DNA from: Candidatus Margulisiibacteriota bacterium
GTDB lineage: Bacteria; Margulisbacteria; Marinamargulisbacteria; UBA817
DNA: 36,837 bases
Direction: 5' to 3'
Assembly (NCBI GenBank): GCA_016779165.1
Contig: JADHOE010000012.1
Span: 1-36,837 of the forward strand
The notes beneath the pieces were generated by a model that had not been told where the DNA came from, did not search any database, and saw only the letters and a list, made by a program, of their open reading frames with translations. Numbering within the stretch: the first letter of the stretch is position 1; every line of letters starts with the position of its first letter. Made by a program: the position numbers and the translations under genes. Positions 1 through 8,289 of the stretch are shown here, one piece after another.

Positions 1-280
1 CTTTACCAGAAACCATGGTGTAGCTTACACCTGCTGTTAATGCAGTCATTGAATCCAACGCAATTTTGTAATTACCACCAAACTTGATAGAAGTGTTTTC
101 TCTTTTTGGTGTTGCATCGTTAGAATTGCTATTAAATGTTAATTGTGCGTTGTACATGTCGTCAGTGATGAATGCACCAATACCGGCACCTTGCTCACCA
201 ATAACACCAAAACGTGGTGCTGCACTGGCCACAGTTGCGAATGCTAATACGAATACAAATGATAATAATGATTTTTTCAT
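1..280 (-). CDS. Secreted small beta-barrel (outer-membrane-like) protein, 3' end outside window
   Basis: Read on the minus strand, an ATG at 280-278 opens 93 codons that run off the left edge. The N-terminus is a clear Sec signal peptide (MKKS, a hydrophobic stretch LLSFVFVLAFA, then an Ala-X-Ala-like cleavage site at ASAAP). The mature part begins APRFGVIGEQG and then alternates polar and hydrophobic residues with Gly and aromatics (for example IKFGGNYKI, LTAGVSYTMV), as in small outer-membrane barrels. A strong Shine-Dalgarno sequence (AAAGGAG on the minus strand, plus 288-294) sits about 7 nt before the ATG. It is transcribed away from the Bat operon. Family is unknown and the C-terminal half is not visible; barrel topology is inferred from composition only. 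Confidence 0.75.
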   Translation of the reverse strand, partial: MKKSLLSFVFVLAFATVASAAPRFGVIGEQGAGIGAFITDDMYNAQLTFNSNSNDATPKRENTSIKFGGNYKIALDSMTALTAGVSYTMVSGK

Positions 281-484
281 AATAATCTCCTTTAAGATTG
301 TTGAGTAATAATTAAATGTTTGTTAAAAATTGTGAATGAATTAGCACCCCTTTCATAGAGTTATTTAAATTTATCAAAATTCATAGTACCTGTTTATTTT
401 TCAAATTACAAACTTTTATTATTTCTTTTAACCCCATATAATTGACATAAAACAACCATATCAATATCAATGAAAGGGGAAGCC
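281..484. promoter_or_regulatory. Divergent intergenic region with promoter for the Bat operon
   Basis: This non-coding spacer separates the minus-strand barrel gene from the plus-strand MoxR gene, so it must hold promoters for both. On the plus strand a perfect TATAAT lies at 437-442, which would start transcription near 449-450 and give a leader of about 35 nt carrying the AAAGGGGA Shine-Dalgarno at 473-480. A TTGACA at 442-447 followed 17 nt later by TATCAA at 465-470 is a second candidate, but it would leave almost no leader. No convincing minus-strand promoter was singled out. Confidence 0.45.
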
Positions 485-1483
485 ATGAGCCCAGTTATGA
501 ATCAAGACCCATCCACCGGGGATCAAATAAAAAAAACCAACGACCAATTGGCCTTGCTCAATCAGCAGTGGCAATCCGTGATTGTTGGCCAACATGATGT
601 GCTCGAAAAAATATTGGTGGCACTAATTGCCAATGGTCATGTGTTATTGGAAGGGGTGCCGGGATTGGCAAAAACCTTGATTATAAGCACATTGGCGACA
701 TTATTGGGTGGGCAATACAAACGCATTCAATTTACCCCCGATATGTTGCCCAGTGATATTGTTGGGACTCAAATCTACAATGCCCAAACCCAGCATTTTG
801 AGCCAAAAAAAGGCCCTGTATTTGCCCAATTTGTATTGGCAGATGAAATAAACCGAGCCCCAGCCAAAGTACAAAGCGCGTTGCTTGAAGCCATGCAAGA
901 AAAACAAGTGACCATTGGAACCACTACCTTTCCACTGCCTCAGCCGTTTTTTGTATTGGCCACCCAAAACCCCATTGACCAAGACGGTACCTACCCTTTG
1001 CCAGAAGCGCAAATGGACAGGTTTATATTCAAGACTGTGTTAACCTACCCTAGTACTTCTGAAGAGAAACAGATTATTCAACGCTTTCAAGGCGGGTTCC
1101 CCACCATTCCCGATGGCATTGTCACCATGGACCTTATAACGTCCATTCAACAATTATCGAGGCAACTATACATTGACGATAAAGTAAGTGAGTATGTGAT
1201 TCGCTTGGTTGATGCCACTCGTTTTCCGGGAAACTATGGGTTATCTGACTTAACACCTTACATTCGCTGTGGGGCCTCGCCAAGGGCCAGTTTGGCATTC
1301 ATTGCGGCGTCAAAGGCCTATGCATTTTTGCAGCGACGCAACTACGTGATTCCAGAGGATATCAAGTACTTGGCTCCTGATATATTGCGCCATCGGTTGA
1401 ACTTAACATTCGCAGCAGAGGCTGAATCAATGTCCGCAGATAAAATCATTCAAACCATTTTGGGCAGTGTTGAGGTGCCTTAG
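485..1483 (+). CDS. MoxR-family AAA+ ATPase (Bat operon)
   Basis: This is a cytoplasmic AAA_3-type ATPase of 332 residues. Walker A is GVPGLAKT (G57 to T64, Lys63) and Walker B is LADEINRAP, followed by the MoxR signature of an exported-substrate chaperone partner (QSALLEAMQE, then ATQNPIDQDGTYPLPEAQ and the DRF arginine-finger segment). MoxR ATPases act with VWA-domain proteins, which are encoded just downstream, as a metal- or complex-assembly chaperone. I chose ATG 485 over the in-frame ATG at 470 because AAAGGGGA (473-480) lies between them and suits 485. It overlaps the next gene by 1 nt (TAGTG). Confidence 0.93.
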   Translation: MSPVMNQDPSTGDQIKKTNDQLALLNQQWQSVIVGQHDVLEKILVALIANGHVLLEGVPGLAKTLIISTLATLLGGQYKRIQFTPDMLPSDIVGTQIYNAQTQHFEPKKGPVFAQFVLADEINRAPAKVQSALLEAMQEKQVTIGTTTFPLPQPFFVLATQNPIDQDGTYPLPEAQMDRFIFKTVLTYPSTSEEKQIIQRFQGGFPTIPDGIVTMDLITSIQQLSRQLYIDDKVSEYVIRLVDATRFPGNYGLSDLTPYIRCGASPRASLAFIAASKAYAFLQRRNYVIPEDIKYLAPDILRHRLNLTFAAEAESMSADKIIQTILGSVEVP

Positions 1484-2346
1484 TGAATGCGGAAGAATTA
1501 TTAAAAAAAATTCGAACCATTGATATTCAAACCAAGGGGTGGGTGGACTCTATTTTTAGTGGGGCGTACCATTCCCGATTTAAAGGCCAAGGGCTTCATT
1601 TTAACGATGTTCGCCATTATGCATTTGGCGATGATGTGCGCCGCATTGATTGGGCGGTGACCGCCAAACTAAACGAGCCGTACATCAAAGAGTTTGAAGA
1701 AGAGCGGGACATGGTGGCTATGATTGCGGTGGACATGAGCCAGTCTCAGTTTTACCAAAGCCAAGATGCGTCTAAATTGGACCGGGCATTGGAATTGGCT
1801 GCCATTTTAGGGTTTTCAGCGGTGAGCAATGGGGATCAGGTTGGTTTGGTGTTGTTTACCGATACGGTTGAAACGTTTATTCCCCCCAAGCAAGGCAAGC
1901 AGCACATGTATGCCATTTTGTCTCGGTTATTGAACCATCAGCCGGCATCAAACCAAACCAATATCAGTCAACTGTGCGAAACGTTAATGAACGCCGTTCG
2001 AAGAAAAAGTGTCATATTTATTATTTCGGATTTTATTTGCGACAATTACGATACCAACTTCAGGCGGTTGGCCCAGAAGCACGATGTGATTCCAGTGATT
2101 ATTCAAGACCCAATTGAGCAACACATCCCATCGGCGGGAATGGTGGTTCTAAAAGACGCAGAAACCGGTGAAGAGGTGATATGCGATACCAAGTCAGCGC
2201 ATTTTCAATCGGCGATATCAACGGTTCTAAACAGCCGACGTGCACGGCGAGATCGGATGTTTCAAAGCATGGGGGTAAGGGCCTTAAATTTGTCCACCAC
2301 CGATGAGTTTATTCGGCCCCTACAGCAATACTTTAAGGTGCGATGA
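1483..2346 (+). CDS. DUF58 domain protein (Bat operon)
   Basis: This 287-residue protein has the DUF58 signature in its N-terminal third (the segment around RRIDWAVTAKLNEPYIKEFE) followed by a VWA-like alpha/beta region beginning at MVAMIAVDMSQS, where the MIDAS is only partly kept (D-M-S-Q-S). DUF58 proteins are constant partners of MoxR ATPases. The start is GTG at 1483, overlapping the MoxR stop by one base, so translation is probably coupled. No signal peptide or membrane segment is visible. The last 4 nt overlap the next gene as ATGA. Confidence 0.9.
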   Translation: MNAEELLKKIRTIDIQTKGWVDSIFSGAYHSRFKGQGLHFNDVRHYAFGDDVRRIDWAVTAKLNEPYIKEFEEERDMVAMIAVDMSQSQFYQSQDASKLDRALELAAILGFSAVSNGDQVGLVLFTDTVETFIPPKQGKQHMYAILSRLLNHQPASNQTNISQLCETLMNAVRRKSVIFIISDFICDNYDTNFRRLAQKHDVIPVIIQDPIEQHIPSAGMVVLKDAETGEEVICDTKSAHFQSAISTVLNSRRARRDRMFQSMGVRALNLSTTDEFIRPLQQYFKVR

Positions 2347-3182
2347 AGTTAGTTTTTATTTGGAGCTTATGGTCAGTTATTGCCGTTGCATTGCCCACAC
2401 ACTATGCATCCACAGACAATGTAACCATTGGGGACACCATCACCTATGCGATTGAATTACCGGAGTGGGCCCATGATTTTTCTGTTCAGCCAACATTTAA
2501 TGGGTTGGCACTTGTTGACCAAAGCATTAACCATCGGCCGACGGCCACTGTGCACGAATTTCGCTTGCAAGTGGTTGCATTAAAGGATGTGCTGATTCCA
2601 ACACTGTCCATAAACACTATCAATGGGGTGGCACCCACAACATTATCCCCCATATTTTTTTATGTTCGTTCGGTGTTATCGCCAACGGCCAATGCCCTGA
2701 ACGATATTGCGCCCTTGGTTGGCATGTTTTACATAAATGGGTTGCTTGTGGCCATTGGTTTGGTGGTTATTGGGCTTGGGGTGATCTTGTTTTTGATTTG
2801 GAAAAAAACGCCACGTCATCGAGAGGTGGCCACTCAAACCATATCGCCGAAGGAACGAGCCACCAGCGACTTGCAGGCGTTGTCCAAGCGTTTAACCAAC
2901 GATCCCCAACAAATTAAGCAAGCGTACTTTGATTTAACGGAAATTTTATGTCGATTTTTAACCGATGTGACTGGTTTAAATGTGTTGGATGCCACCACCG
3001 CTGAAATGCAACGGATGATTCAGCCGTCAACGGTGGTTTCGAAAAAGCAAGTCAGCACCATCATTCAGGCATGCAAGGCCATGGATGTGGTAAAGTTTAC
3101 CCAAGAACCGGACCTTACCCTGGCAAATATTCAGTCCACGGTTCAGGTGGTACGCCAGATAGTTGACGAGGTATCACCATGA
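2343..3182 (+). CDS. Single-pass membrane protein of the Bat operon, DUF4381/BatD-like
   Basis: 279 residues. An N-terminal signal peptide or anchor (MKLVFIWSLWSVIAVALP) precedes a beta-rich extracytoplasmic domain of about 100 residues. A strong transmembrane helix lies around residues 130-150 (NGLLVAIGLVVIGLGVILFL), then a basic stop-transfer KK and a helical cytoplasmic tail (around FDLTEILCRFLTDVTGLNV). This layout and the place between DUF58 and the VWA genes match the DUF4381-type or short BatD-like proteins of such operons. The assignment to a named family is inference. ATG overlaps the DUF58 stop (ATGA), with AAGGTG upstream. Confidence 0.7.
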   Translation: MKLVFIWSLWSVIAVALPTHYASTDNVTIGDTITYAIELPEWAHDFSVQPTFNGLALVDQSINHRPTATVHEFRLQVVALKDVLIPTLSINTINGVAPTTLSPIFFYVRSVLSPTANALNDIAPLVGMFYINGLLVAIGLVVIGLGVILFLIWKKTPRHREVATQTISPKERATSDLQALSKRLTNDPQQIKQAYFDLTEILCRFLTDVTGLNVLDATTAEMQRMIQPSTVVSKKQVSTIIQACKAMDVVKFTQEPDLTLANIQSTVQVVRQIVDEVSP

Positions 3183-4183
3183 TTTTAAAGTACCCCATGG
3201 TTTTGTTATTGCTTATTCCTGTTATTGGTCTTTTTGCTTATTTTAGAACGGTTAAAATCACCCATGCCATTCGGTTTCCAAAAGGGGCATGGTTGGCGCC
3301 ATTGGCATCAAAGCGTGGTGCGCGGCTTCTTCGGTTGACCACCATTCTTGAATGCGCTGTACTGATATTGTGTGTGCTTGCACTTGCCCAGCCCCAATGG
3401 GTAAAGGCCAAGCGATACAGCACCAAAGCGGGGATTGATATTGTTGCCATGCTGGACACATCTGGCAGCATGAATGCGGAAGACTTTAAGCCAAAAAATA
3501 GAATGGAAGTGGCCAAAGAAACCTTGAATCAATTTATTAAAAAGCGCAAAGATGATCGGGTGGGGCTCATTATTTTTGGCAATGATGCCTTAACCAAAGC
3601 CCCGTTGACCTATGACCACGGCATTTTAACCCACCATATTCGTCAAACAACGGTTGGTGATGCTGGTGAAGGCACGGCCATTGGCTTGGCCATTGCCACT
3701 GGTTTAAATCGATTGAAGGGGGCAAAAGCGGTATCAAAAATCATGATTTTAATTACGGATGGTGTGAATAATTCCGGTCAGATTGACCCCATTTCTGCTG
3801 CAACGCTGGCCAAAGAAAAAGGAATAAAAATATACACCATTGGCATTGGCACCAAAGAGGGGGCGCCGATTCCAATCTATCACCCCACCTATGGAAAAAC
3901 ATACGCTCGGTACCCCAATGGTCAGTTGCAAATGACGGAGTTTGATGACACAGTATTAAAATCCATTGCTGAAATGACCAATGGTAAGTATTTTAACGCT
4001 ACCAATACGAATGAGTTGAACAACGTGTACAATGAGATTAATGACCTTGAAAAAACCATCATTCAAACCACTAAAGAGTGGGTGGTGTTTGATTGGTTTC
4101 CCGCTATTATTGGCTTAATTTTATGTTTGATTGTAATTAAAGAGGTCATTGTATTAACACGATTGGTGGGGGTAAGGACCTAG
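3179..4183 (+). CDS. batA: BatA-like VWA domain membrane protein
   Basis: 334 residues. Two N-terminal hydrophobic segments (residues about 6-21 and 58-74) precede a von Willebrand factor A domain with a complete MIDAS start, DTSGS at residues 93-97, and the downstream TKAPLTYD and ITDGVNN elements. A C-terminal transmembrane helix lies near 305-325. This is the standard BatA/BatB architecture: VWA domain held at the inner membrane, working with the MoxR ATPase upstream. ATGA overlap with the preceding gene and a GAGG sequence just before it support the start. BatA and BatB cannot be separated strictly by sequence here; the name follows gene order. Confidence 0.87.
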   Translation: MILKYPMVLLLLIPVIGLFAYFRTVKITHAIRFPKGAWLAPLASKRGARLLRLTTILECAVLILCVLALAQPQWVKAKRYSTKAGIDIVAMLDTSGSMNAEDFKPKNRMEVAKETLNQFIKKRKDDRVGLIIFGNDALTKAPLTYDHGILTHHIRQTTVGDAGEGTAIGLAIATGLNRLKGAKAVSKIMILITDGVNNSGQIDPISAATLAKEKGIKIYTIGIGTKEGAPIPIYHPTYGKTYARYPNGQLQMTEFDDTVLKSIAEMTNGKYFNATNTNELNNVYNEINDLEKTIIQTTKEWVVFDWFPAIIGLILCLIVIKEVIVLTRLVGVRT

Positions 4184-4185
4184 CC

Positions 4186-5205
4186 ATGGTTGCCATTCCA
4201 ATGGCCGCTTGGGCCTTTATTATTATTCCAGTTTTTGCCTTACTGCAGTGGTATCGGTTTAAAGATCGCACCGCGTTGTGGTCAATTTTTCAATCAAAAG
4301 CCCGCTGGGCATTTAGCATTCGGTTGAGCCATTATGACACATATATTTGGCAAAAGTTACTGATGTTATTGGGGGTGGCGTTTATTATTATTGCGTTAAT
4401 GCGACCACAATTTGGTGAGCATTACCAGACAGTTCAGCGTGAGGGGCGTCAGCTGTTTTTTATTATGGACACATCCTTAAGCATGTTGGCGGAAGATGGT
4501 GCGACAACCCGACTGGATTTGGCCCGATACCACGTGCAGCAATTGCTGCCAAAGTTAAGCGATGATTTTATTGGCATTATTCCTTATGCAGACACCGCGT
4601 ATACGTACCTTCCACTGACAACAGATATTGGGGCAGTTGACTTATTTTTAGAGGACATGTTTGTGGGAATGATTGGATCGTCGGGTTCAAACATTATGAA
4701 TGCTCTAACTGTAGTTAAGGACACAATAAAATCAAATGGGTTGGCCAACAATGCGACGTTGGTTATATTTTCTGATGGTGAATTTCAGCCAAATATTGAT
4801 CAATCTGCCATTATAACAGCATTTAAAGGGCTTAACGTGTCGGTCATCGTGGTAGGGGTCGGTTCAGTGCAAGGCGAGCCAATTCCAATACGCAACGAGG
4901 CGAATAAAGTTGTTTCCTACAAGAAAGATGCCAATCAAAACATTGTGATATCCAAGCGCTTGGACCATCAATTGGAGCGTTTGGCTGAAGCATTTAACGG
5001 GTGGACAGTTTATGGCGAGGTATCCCCACTGGTTGCAGAAAAAATTTATTTGCATCTTTCTAAAATTGAGACCAATGAGTTGGAGCAAAAACAATTGATT
5101 ACAAAAATAGACCGTTACCATTGGTTTTTATTTGTGGCATTATTGCTGTTGATGGTGGCCTATGCATTGCCTAGAGCTCAACACGTCTGGAATCGCCAAA
5201 AATGA
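4186..5205 (+). CDS. batB: BatB-like VWA domain membrane protein
   Basis: 339 residues, a diverged paralogue of the gene before it. It has an N-terminal membrane helix, a second one near residues 56-68 (KLLMLLGVAFIIIALM), then a VWA domain whose MIDAS motif is DTSLS at 95-99, with IIPYADTAYTYLPLTTD and VIFSDGEF further on, and a C-terminal helix (WFLFVALLLLMVAYALP). TAAGGAC about 10 nt upstream provides a ribosome binding site. Paired VWA proteins are the hallmark of the Bat operon and are thought to form a heteromeric membrane complex. The last four bases overlap batC. Confidence 0.87.
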   Translation: MVAIPMAAWAFIIIPVFALLQWYRFKDRTALWSIFQSKARWAFSIRLSHYDTYIWQKLLMLLGVAFIIIALMRPQFGEHYQTVQREGRQLFFIMDTSLSMLAEDGATTRLDLARYHVQQLLPKLSDDFIGIIPYADTAYTYLPLTTDIGAVDLFLEDMFVGMIGSSGSNIMNALTVVKDTIKSNGLANNATLVIFSDGEFQPNIDQSAIITAFKGLNVSVIVVGVGSVQGEPIPIRNEANKVVSYKKDANQNIVISKRLDHQLERLAEAFNGWTVYGEVSPLVAEKIYLHLSKIETNELEQKQLITKIDRYHWFLFVALLLLMVAYALPRAQHVWNRQK

Positions 5206-5930
5206 GTATATTATTTAACGTAGTGGTAATGTTTTTATGTGGTGTAGCCAACCTTGGTTATGCGAGTCATCCAGGCATTGATGCCTATAATCAACAGGCC
5301 TTTGACCAGGCAAAAACAGCGTTTGAAGCTGCGCTGGTTAAACACCCCGATAGTGGAAAAGTGAATTACAACTTAGGAAACACTTACTTCAAATTGAAGG
5401 ATACTCAGCGTGCCATTCAAGCCTATGAAGAAGCGATACCCTTACTAAATGAAAACGATAAAACCAATGCTTACTATAATTTGGGCACCGCTCATTTAAA
5501 TAATAACGATTTCAAGCAAGCACTTGCAGCGTACCGGGAGGTATTAACGCGGGACCCAAGCCATTTGAAGGCCAAGCAGAATTTGGAGTGGGCACTACGG
5601 CAACAAGACATGCCGCCACAAGCATCGAATGGTTCACAAAATCAAACGGATGACACTACCGATGACACTGATGCACAAAGCAATGATCAGCCCACCACCG
5701 AAGACGTGGCGAATCGTGAGGAAGAGGAGGACAAAGAGTCAGCCAACAATGATGAACAAATGGGTGGTCAAGAACCCGAATCGACCACTAAGGAAGGCGA
5801 TGAAGCCCCAAAAACCCCACAAACCCTGTCTGAAGAACAAATTGAATATTTGGTCAACAATGCAGAAAAAGAAGCGCGAGAAAAACGACGCCAAAAGCAG
5901 GCCAGTTTATTTGAGGGAGACCAATGGTAA
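5202..5930 (+). CDS. batC: BatC-like secreted/anchored TPR protein with acidic tail
   Basis: 242 residues. A hydrophobic signal (about residues 2-20) is followed by three TPR units (YNQQAFDQAKTAFEAAL; NYNLGNTYFKLKDTQRAI; YYNLGTAHLNNNDFKQAL) to about residue 135. Beyond this lies a low-complexity acidic region rich in Asp, Glu, Asn and Thr, ending in a charged helix (EKEAREKRRQKQ). TPR followed by a disordered acidic tail is the usual BatC design. It is probably a periplasmic scaffold that binds BatB or BatD. ATGA overlap with batB indicates coupling; I see no separate Shine-Dalgarno. Confidence 0.85.
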   Translation: MSILFNVVVMFLCGVANLGYASHPGIDAYNQQAFDQAKTAFEAALVKHPDSGKVNYNLGNTYFKLKDTQRAIQAYEEAIPLLNENDKTNAYYNLGTAHLNNNDFKQALAAYREVLTRDPSHLKAKQNLEWALRQQDMPPQASNGSQNQTDDTTDDTDAQSNDQPTTEDVANREEEEDKESANNDEQMGGQEPESTTKEGDEAPKTPQTLSEEQIEYLVNNAEKEAREKRRQKQASLFEGDQW

Positions 5931-7591
5931 GGCATTGGTTGACAGGGTTGATTGTGGGGTTGATTAGCTACGGTGTATTGGCCTCGGAATTTGAGCTATC
6001 ATCAAGTGTATCAGCGTCGCGGCTGACCCAAAACGATACGGTGGTGCTAACATTAAGTGTGAATGGTGCCGATCGTGATTTGTATTCATCCATTCGGCGG
6101 CCGGATTTATCAAAACAGTTTTCAATTGTATCCACCAGCCAATCATCATCATTTTCATATGTGAATGGTGTATCAAATCGATCTCGGCAATACCGTTACA
6201 CCCTTCGTCCTATCAAACCTGGTATTTTTATAATTGACCCATTTTCGGTGGTTTACCAAGGTAAAACATATTCAACAAAACCCATTCGAATGGTGGTGAG
6301 AAAAGGCACAACTAATGTGCCACCTACAGTTCAAACACCAGTGGTTAAGCGACCACAACCCAAACAATATAAAAATATTTTTATCGAAACCAAGGTATCA
6401 ACCACCAATATTTATTTGGGGCAAAGCATCGATTACTCGGTTAAATTTTATCGACGGGTATCGTTGTGGAGCTCAATATCCATTGATCAACAAGACATGT
6501 TGGGTGTGTGGCAAAATGCGTTGCCGGTTGCCAAAGAACGGGTGGTTCGAAAAAATGGTCAGCGTTATTATGAGTTGGAGTTAATGAATAAAAAAATACG
6601 CCCGCTGAATGCCGGTAATTTTGAAATTCCGCCATTGACTGCACGGTTTATGGTGGACCCATTTTCGGGTGAGTATGAATTGCAATCCCAGCCCATCGCC
6701 TTAACAGTCAATGACCTTCCTCAACCAATTCCTTCATCATTTACCGGTGCCATTGGCCATTTTGATATGGTGGTTGGATCCCCAAACATTAGCTTAGATT
6801 CAAATACCATAAACCTCAAAATTACCATTACAGGCTCTGGAAACATAGCGGCCATTCAGGCACCCATTATACAGGATACCCCCCAATATCGTGTGTTGGT
6901 ATCCCCTGTATCAGAGTCACCGTCAACGGAACAGCATTTTGACTACGTTATCATTCCAAAAATTACAGGTGATATTACAATGGCACCGATCGAGTTTTCA
7001 TACTTTTCAGAAAGCAATCAATCCTATATGACATTAACATCTCGGCCCATTAAGTTTTATGCAACACTCGATAGCATTTCACCAACCGATGCAGGGTTTC
7101 AATCCCAAGAAGATATTCAGTTTTTACAAAAAAATACAGTGCTTCATCAATTAATGGCGTTGCTGCATCATCGGTTTGTGGTGATTGTGTTTCTTTTAAT
7201 CAATGCCTGCGCAATGCTAATGCTGGTGTTGCCAATGATCAAACAAAGAAACATTCGCTTTATGGCCAAGCAGAGCCCCAAAAAAAGAATCATTCGGGCC
7301 ATACATTTGATGTCGGACCAAACCAGTTTAAATGATATGGAAAAAGTATTGATTGATGTATTGGTCCATGTATCAGATTATTCACAACAAGGCATTCATC
7401 CAAAAGATGTTCATGATGCATTGATAAATGCAGGTTATTCAGACGCCATTGTTCAAGGCACCTTGCAGTGGATCAAAAACAGCCAACGTCAACGCTATTC
7501 GGATGTTAAATCAGACCAAGCCAACCACTCCAATGCGGATAGCTTAAAGCGATTATTAAATCTGATTGTTGTTGAAAAGGGGGCCAAATGA
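5924..7591 (+). CDS. batD: BatD-like periplasmic protein
   Basis: 555 residues. It has a signal peptide to about residue 20 (LTGLIVGLISYGVLAS), then the BatD oxygen-tolerance start (SVSASRLTQNDTVVLTLSVNG), several beta-sandwich repeats, a transmembrane helix near residues 418-440 (RFVVIVFLLINACAMLMLVL), and a cytoplasmic helical tail. A GAGGGAG Shine-Dalgarno at about 5910 precedes ATG 5924, which overlaps batC by 7 nt. Length and layout agree with BatD. The role is inferred from the family: extracytoplasmic part of the MoxR-Bat complex, linked to stress and oxygen tolerance in Bacteroides and to envelope stability elsewhere. Confidence 0.87.
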   Translation: MVRHWLTGLIVGLISYGVLASEFELSSSVSASRLTQNDTVVLTLSVNGADRDLYSSIRRPDLSKQFSIVSTSQSSSFSYVNGVSNRSRQYRYTLRPIKPGIFIIDPFSVVYQGKTYSTKPIRMVVRKGTTNVPPTVQTPVVKRPQPKQYKNIFIETKVSTTNIYLGQSIDYSVKFYRRVSLWSSISIDQQDMLGVWQNALPVAKERVVRKNGQRYYELELMNKKIRPLNAGNFEIPPLTARFMVDPFSGEYELQSQPIALTVNDLPQPIPSSFTGAIGHFDMVVGSPNISLDSNTINLKITITGSGNIAAIQAPIIQDTPQYRVLVSPVSESPSTEQHFDYVIIPKITGDITMAPIEFSYFSESNQSYMTLTSRPIKFYATLDSISPTDAGFQSQEDIQFLQKNTVLHQLMALLHHRFVVIVFLLINACAMLMLVLPMIKQRNIRFMAKQSPKKRIIRAIHLMSDQTSLNDMEKVLIDVLVHVSDYSQQGIHPKDVHDALINAGYSDAIVQGTLQWIKNSQRQRYSDVKSDQANHSNADSLKRLLNLIVVEKGAK

Positions 7592-8289
7592 AGCACGGTT
7601 TAATTTTACTTGTTTTATTGACATTAAGTGTTTATTCGAGCGATAAACAAGCCCGTGACCATTACCTAAATAAAAACTATAGCGATGCCAGTACGTTGTA
7701 CCAGGAGTTGGTGGTACGCACTCCGCATAATTTTTCTTATTTGTATAATTATGCATCGTCATTATACCGGTTGGAGGACCCTGTTCAAGCCAAGTTATAT
7801 TACTTAAAAGCGTTAAAGGTGCGGCCCAATGATTCAGATACGAAATTTAATATATCCCTGATTAATAAACAGGTGATAGATCAACAATTTTTGTTTCAAG
7901 GGCATTGGGTTCATGTGGCGGGTGTTTCGGTTTATTCGATTCTTATCGCAATGATCATTGGGTCTGCATTTGTTTTGATGGGTGTGATTGCCATTCGTCG
8001 ACGTCAGCATGCTGAAGTGGCCAAGCGGTTTTCGGTAATCTTTTTATTTATTTGGCTCATGCTTGTTGGTGTGAGTGTGTCAGCTTGGGTTCTTACCCCA
8101 TCATATGGTGTGGTTATGTCTGAAAAAGTGCAGGTATTTTCAGGGCCTTCAAAAACTCAAATACCATTGTTTTATGCTCACGAAGGCGCAGAGTTTAAAG
8201 TAATTGAAACAACAGAGTTTTGGGTGAATGTTCAATTTCCAAATGGTTTAAAGGGGTGGTTGCTAAAAGATATGATGGCCCATATATGA
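7588..8289 (+). CDS. batE: BatE-like protein: TPR, two membrane helices, SH3-like domain
   Basis: 233 residues. A signal peptide (HGLILLVLLTLSVYSS) is followed by two TPR units (residues about 22-92), two transmembrane helices (about 113-137 and 150-170), and a C-terminal bacterial SH3-like domain (VMSEKVQVFSGPSKTQI, ending GLKGWLLKDMM). TPR plus SH3 is the BatE arrangement. AAAAGGGGG lies 5-6 nt before the ATG, and the ATG overlaps the batD stop as ATGA. The SH3 domain probably faces the periplasm and may contact peptidoglycan, which is inference. Confidence 0.83.
   Translation: MKHGLILLVLLTLSVYSSDKQARDHYLNKNYSDASTLYQELVVRTPHNFSYLYNYASSLYRLEDPVQAKLYYLKALKVRPNDSDTKFNISLINKQVIDQQFLFQGHWVHVAGVSVYSILIAMIIGSAFVLMGVIAIRRRQHAEVAKRFSVIFLFIWLMLVGVSVSAWVLTPSYGVVMSEKVQVFSGPSKTQIPLFYAHEGAEFKVIETTEFWVNVQFPNGLKGWLLKDMMAHI

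Noticed and set aside
84-308. Plus-strand open frame of 74 codons
   Set aside because: It lies antisense to the signal-peptide gene at 1-280, which has a strong Shine-Dalgarno; the plus frame has no plausible start context.
442-470. TTGACA-17-TATCAA as the Bat operon promoter
   Set aside because: It would start transcription inside the Shine-Dalgarno; the TATAAT at 437-442 fits the ATG at 485 better.
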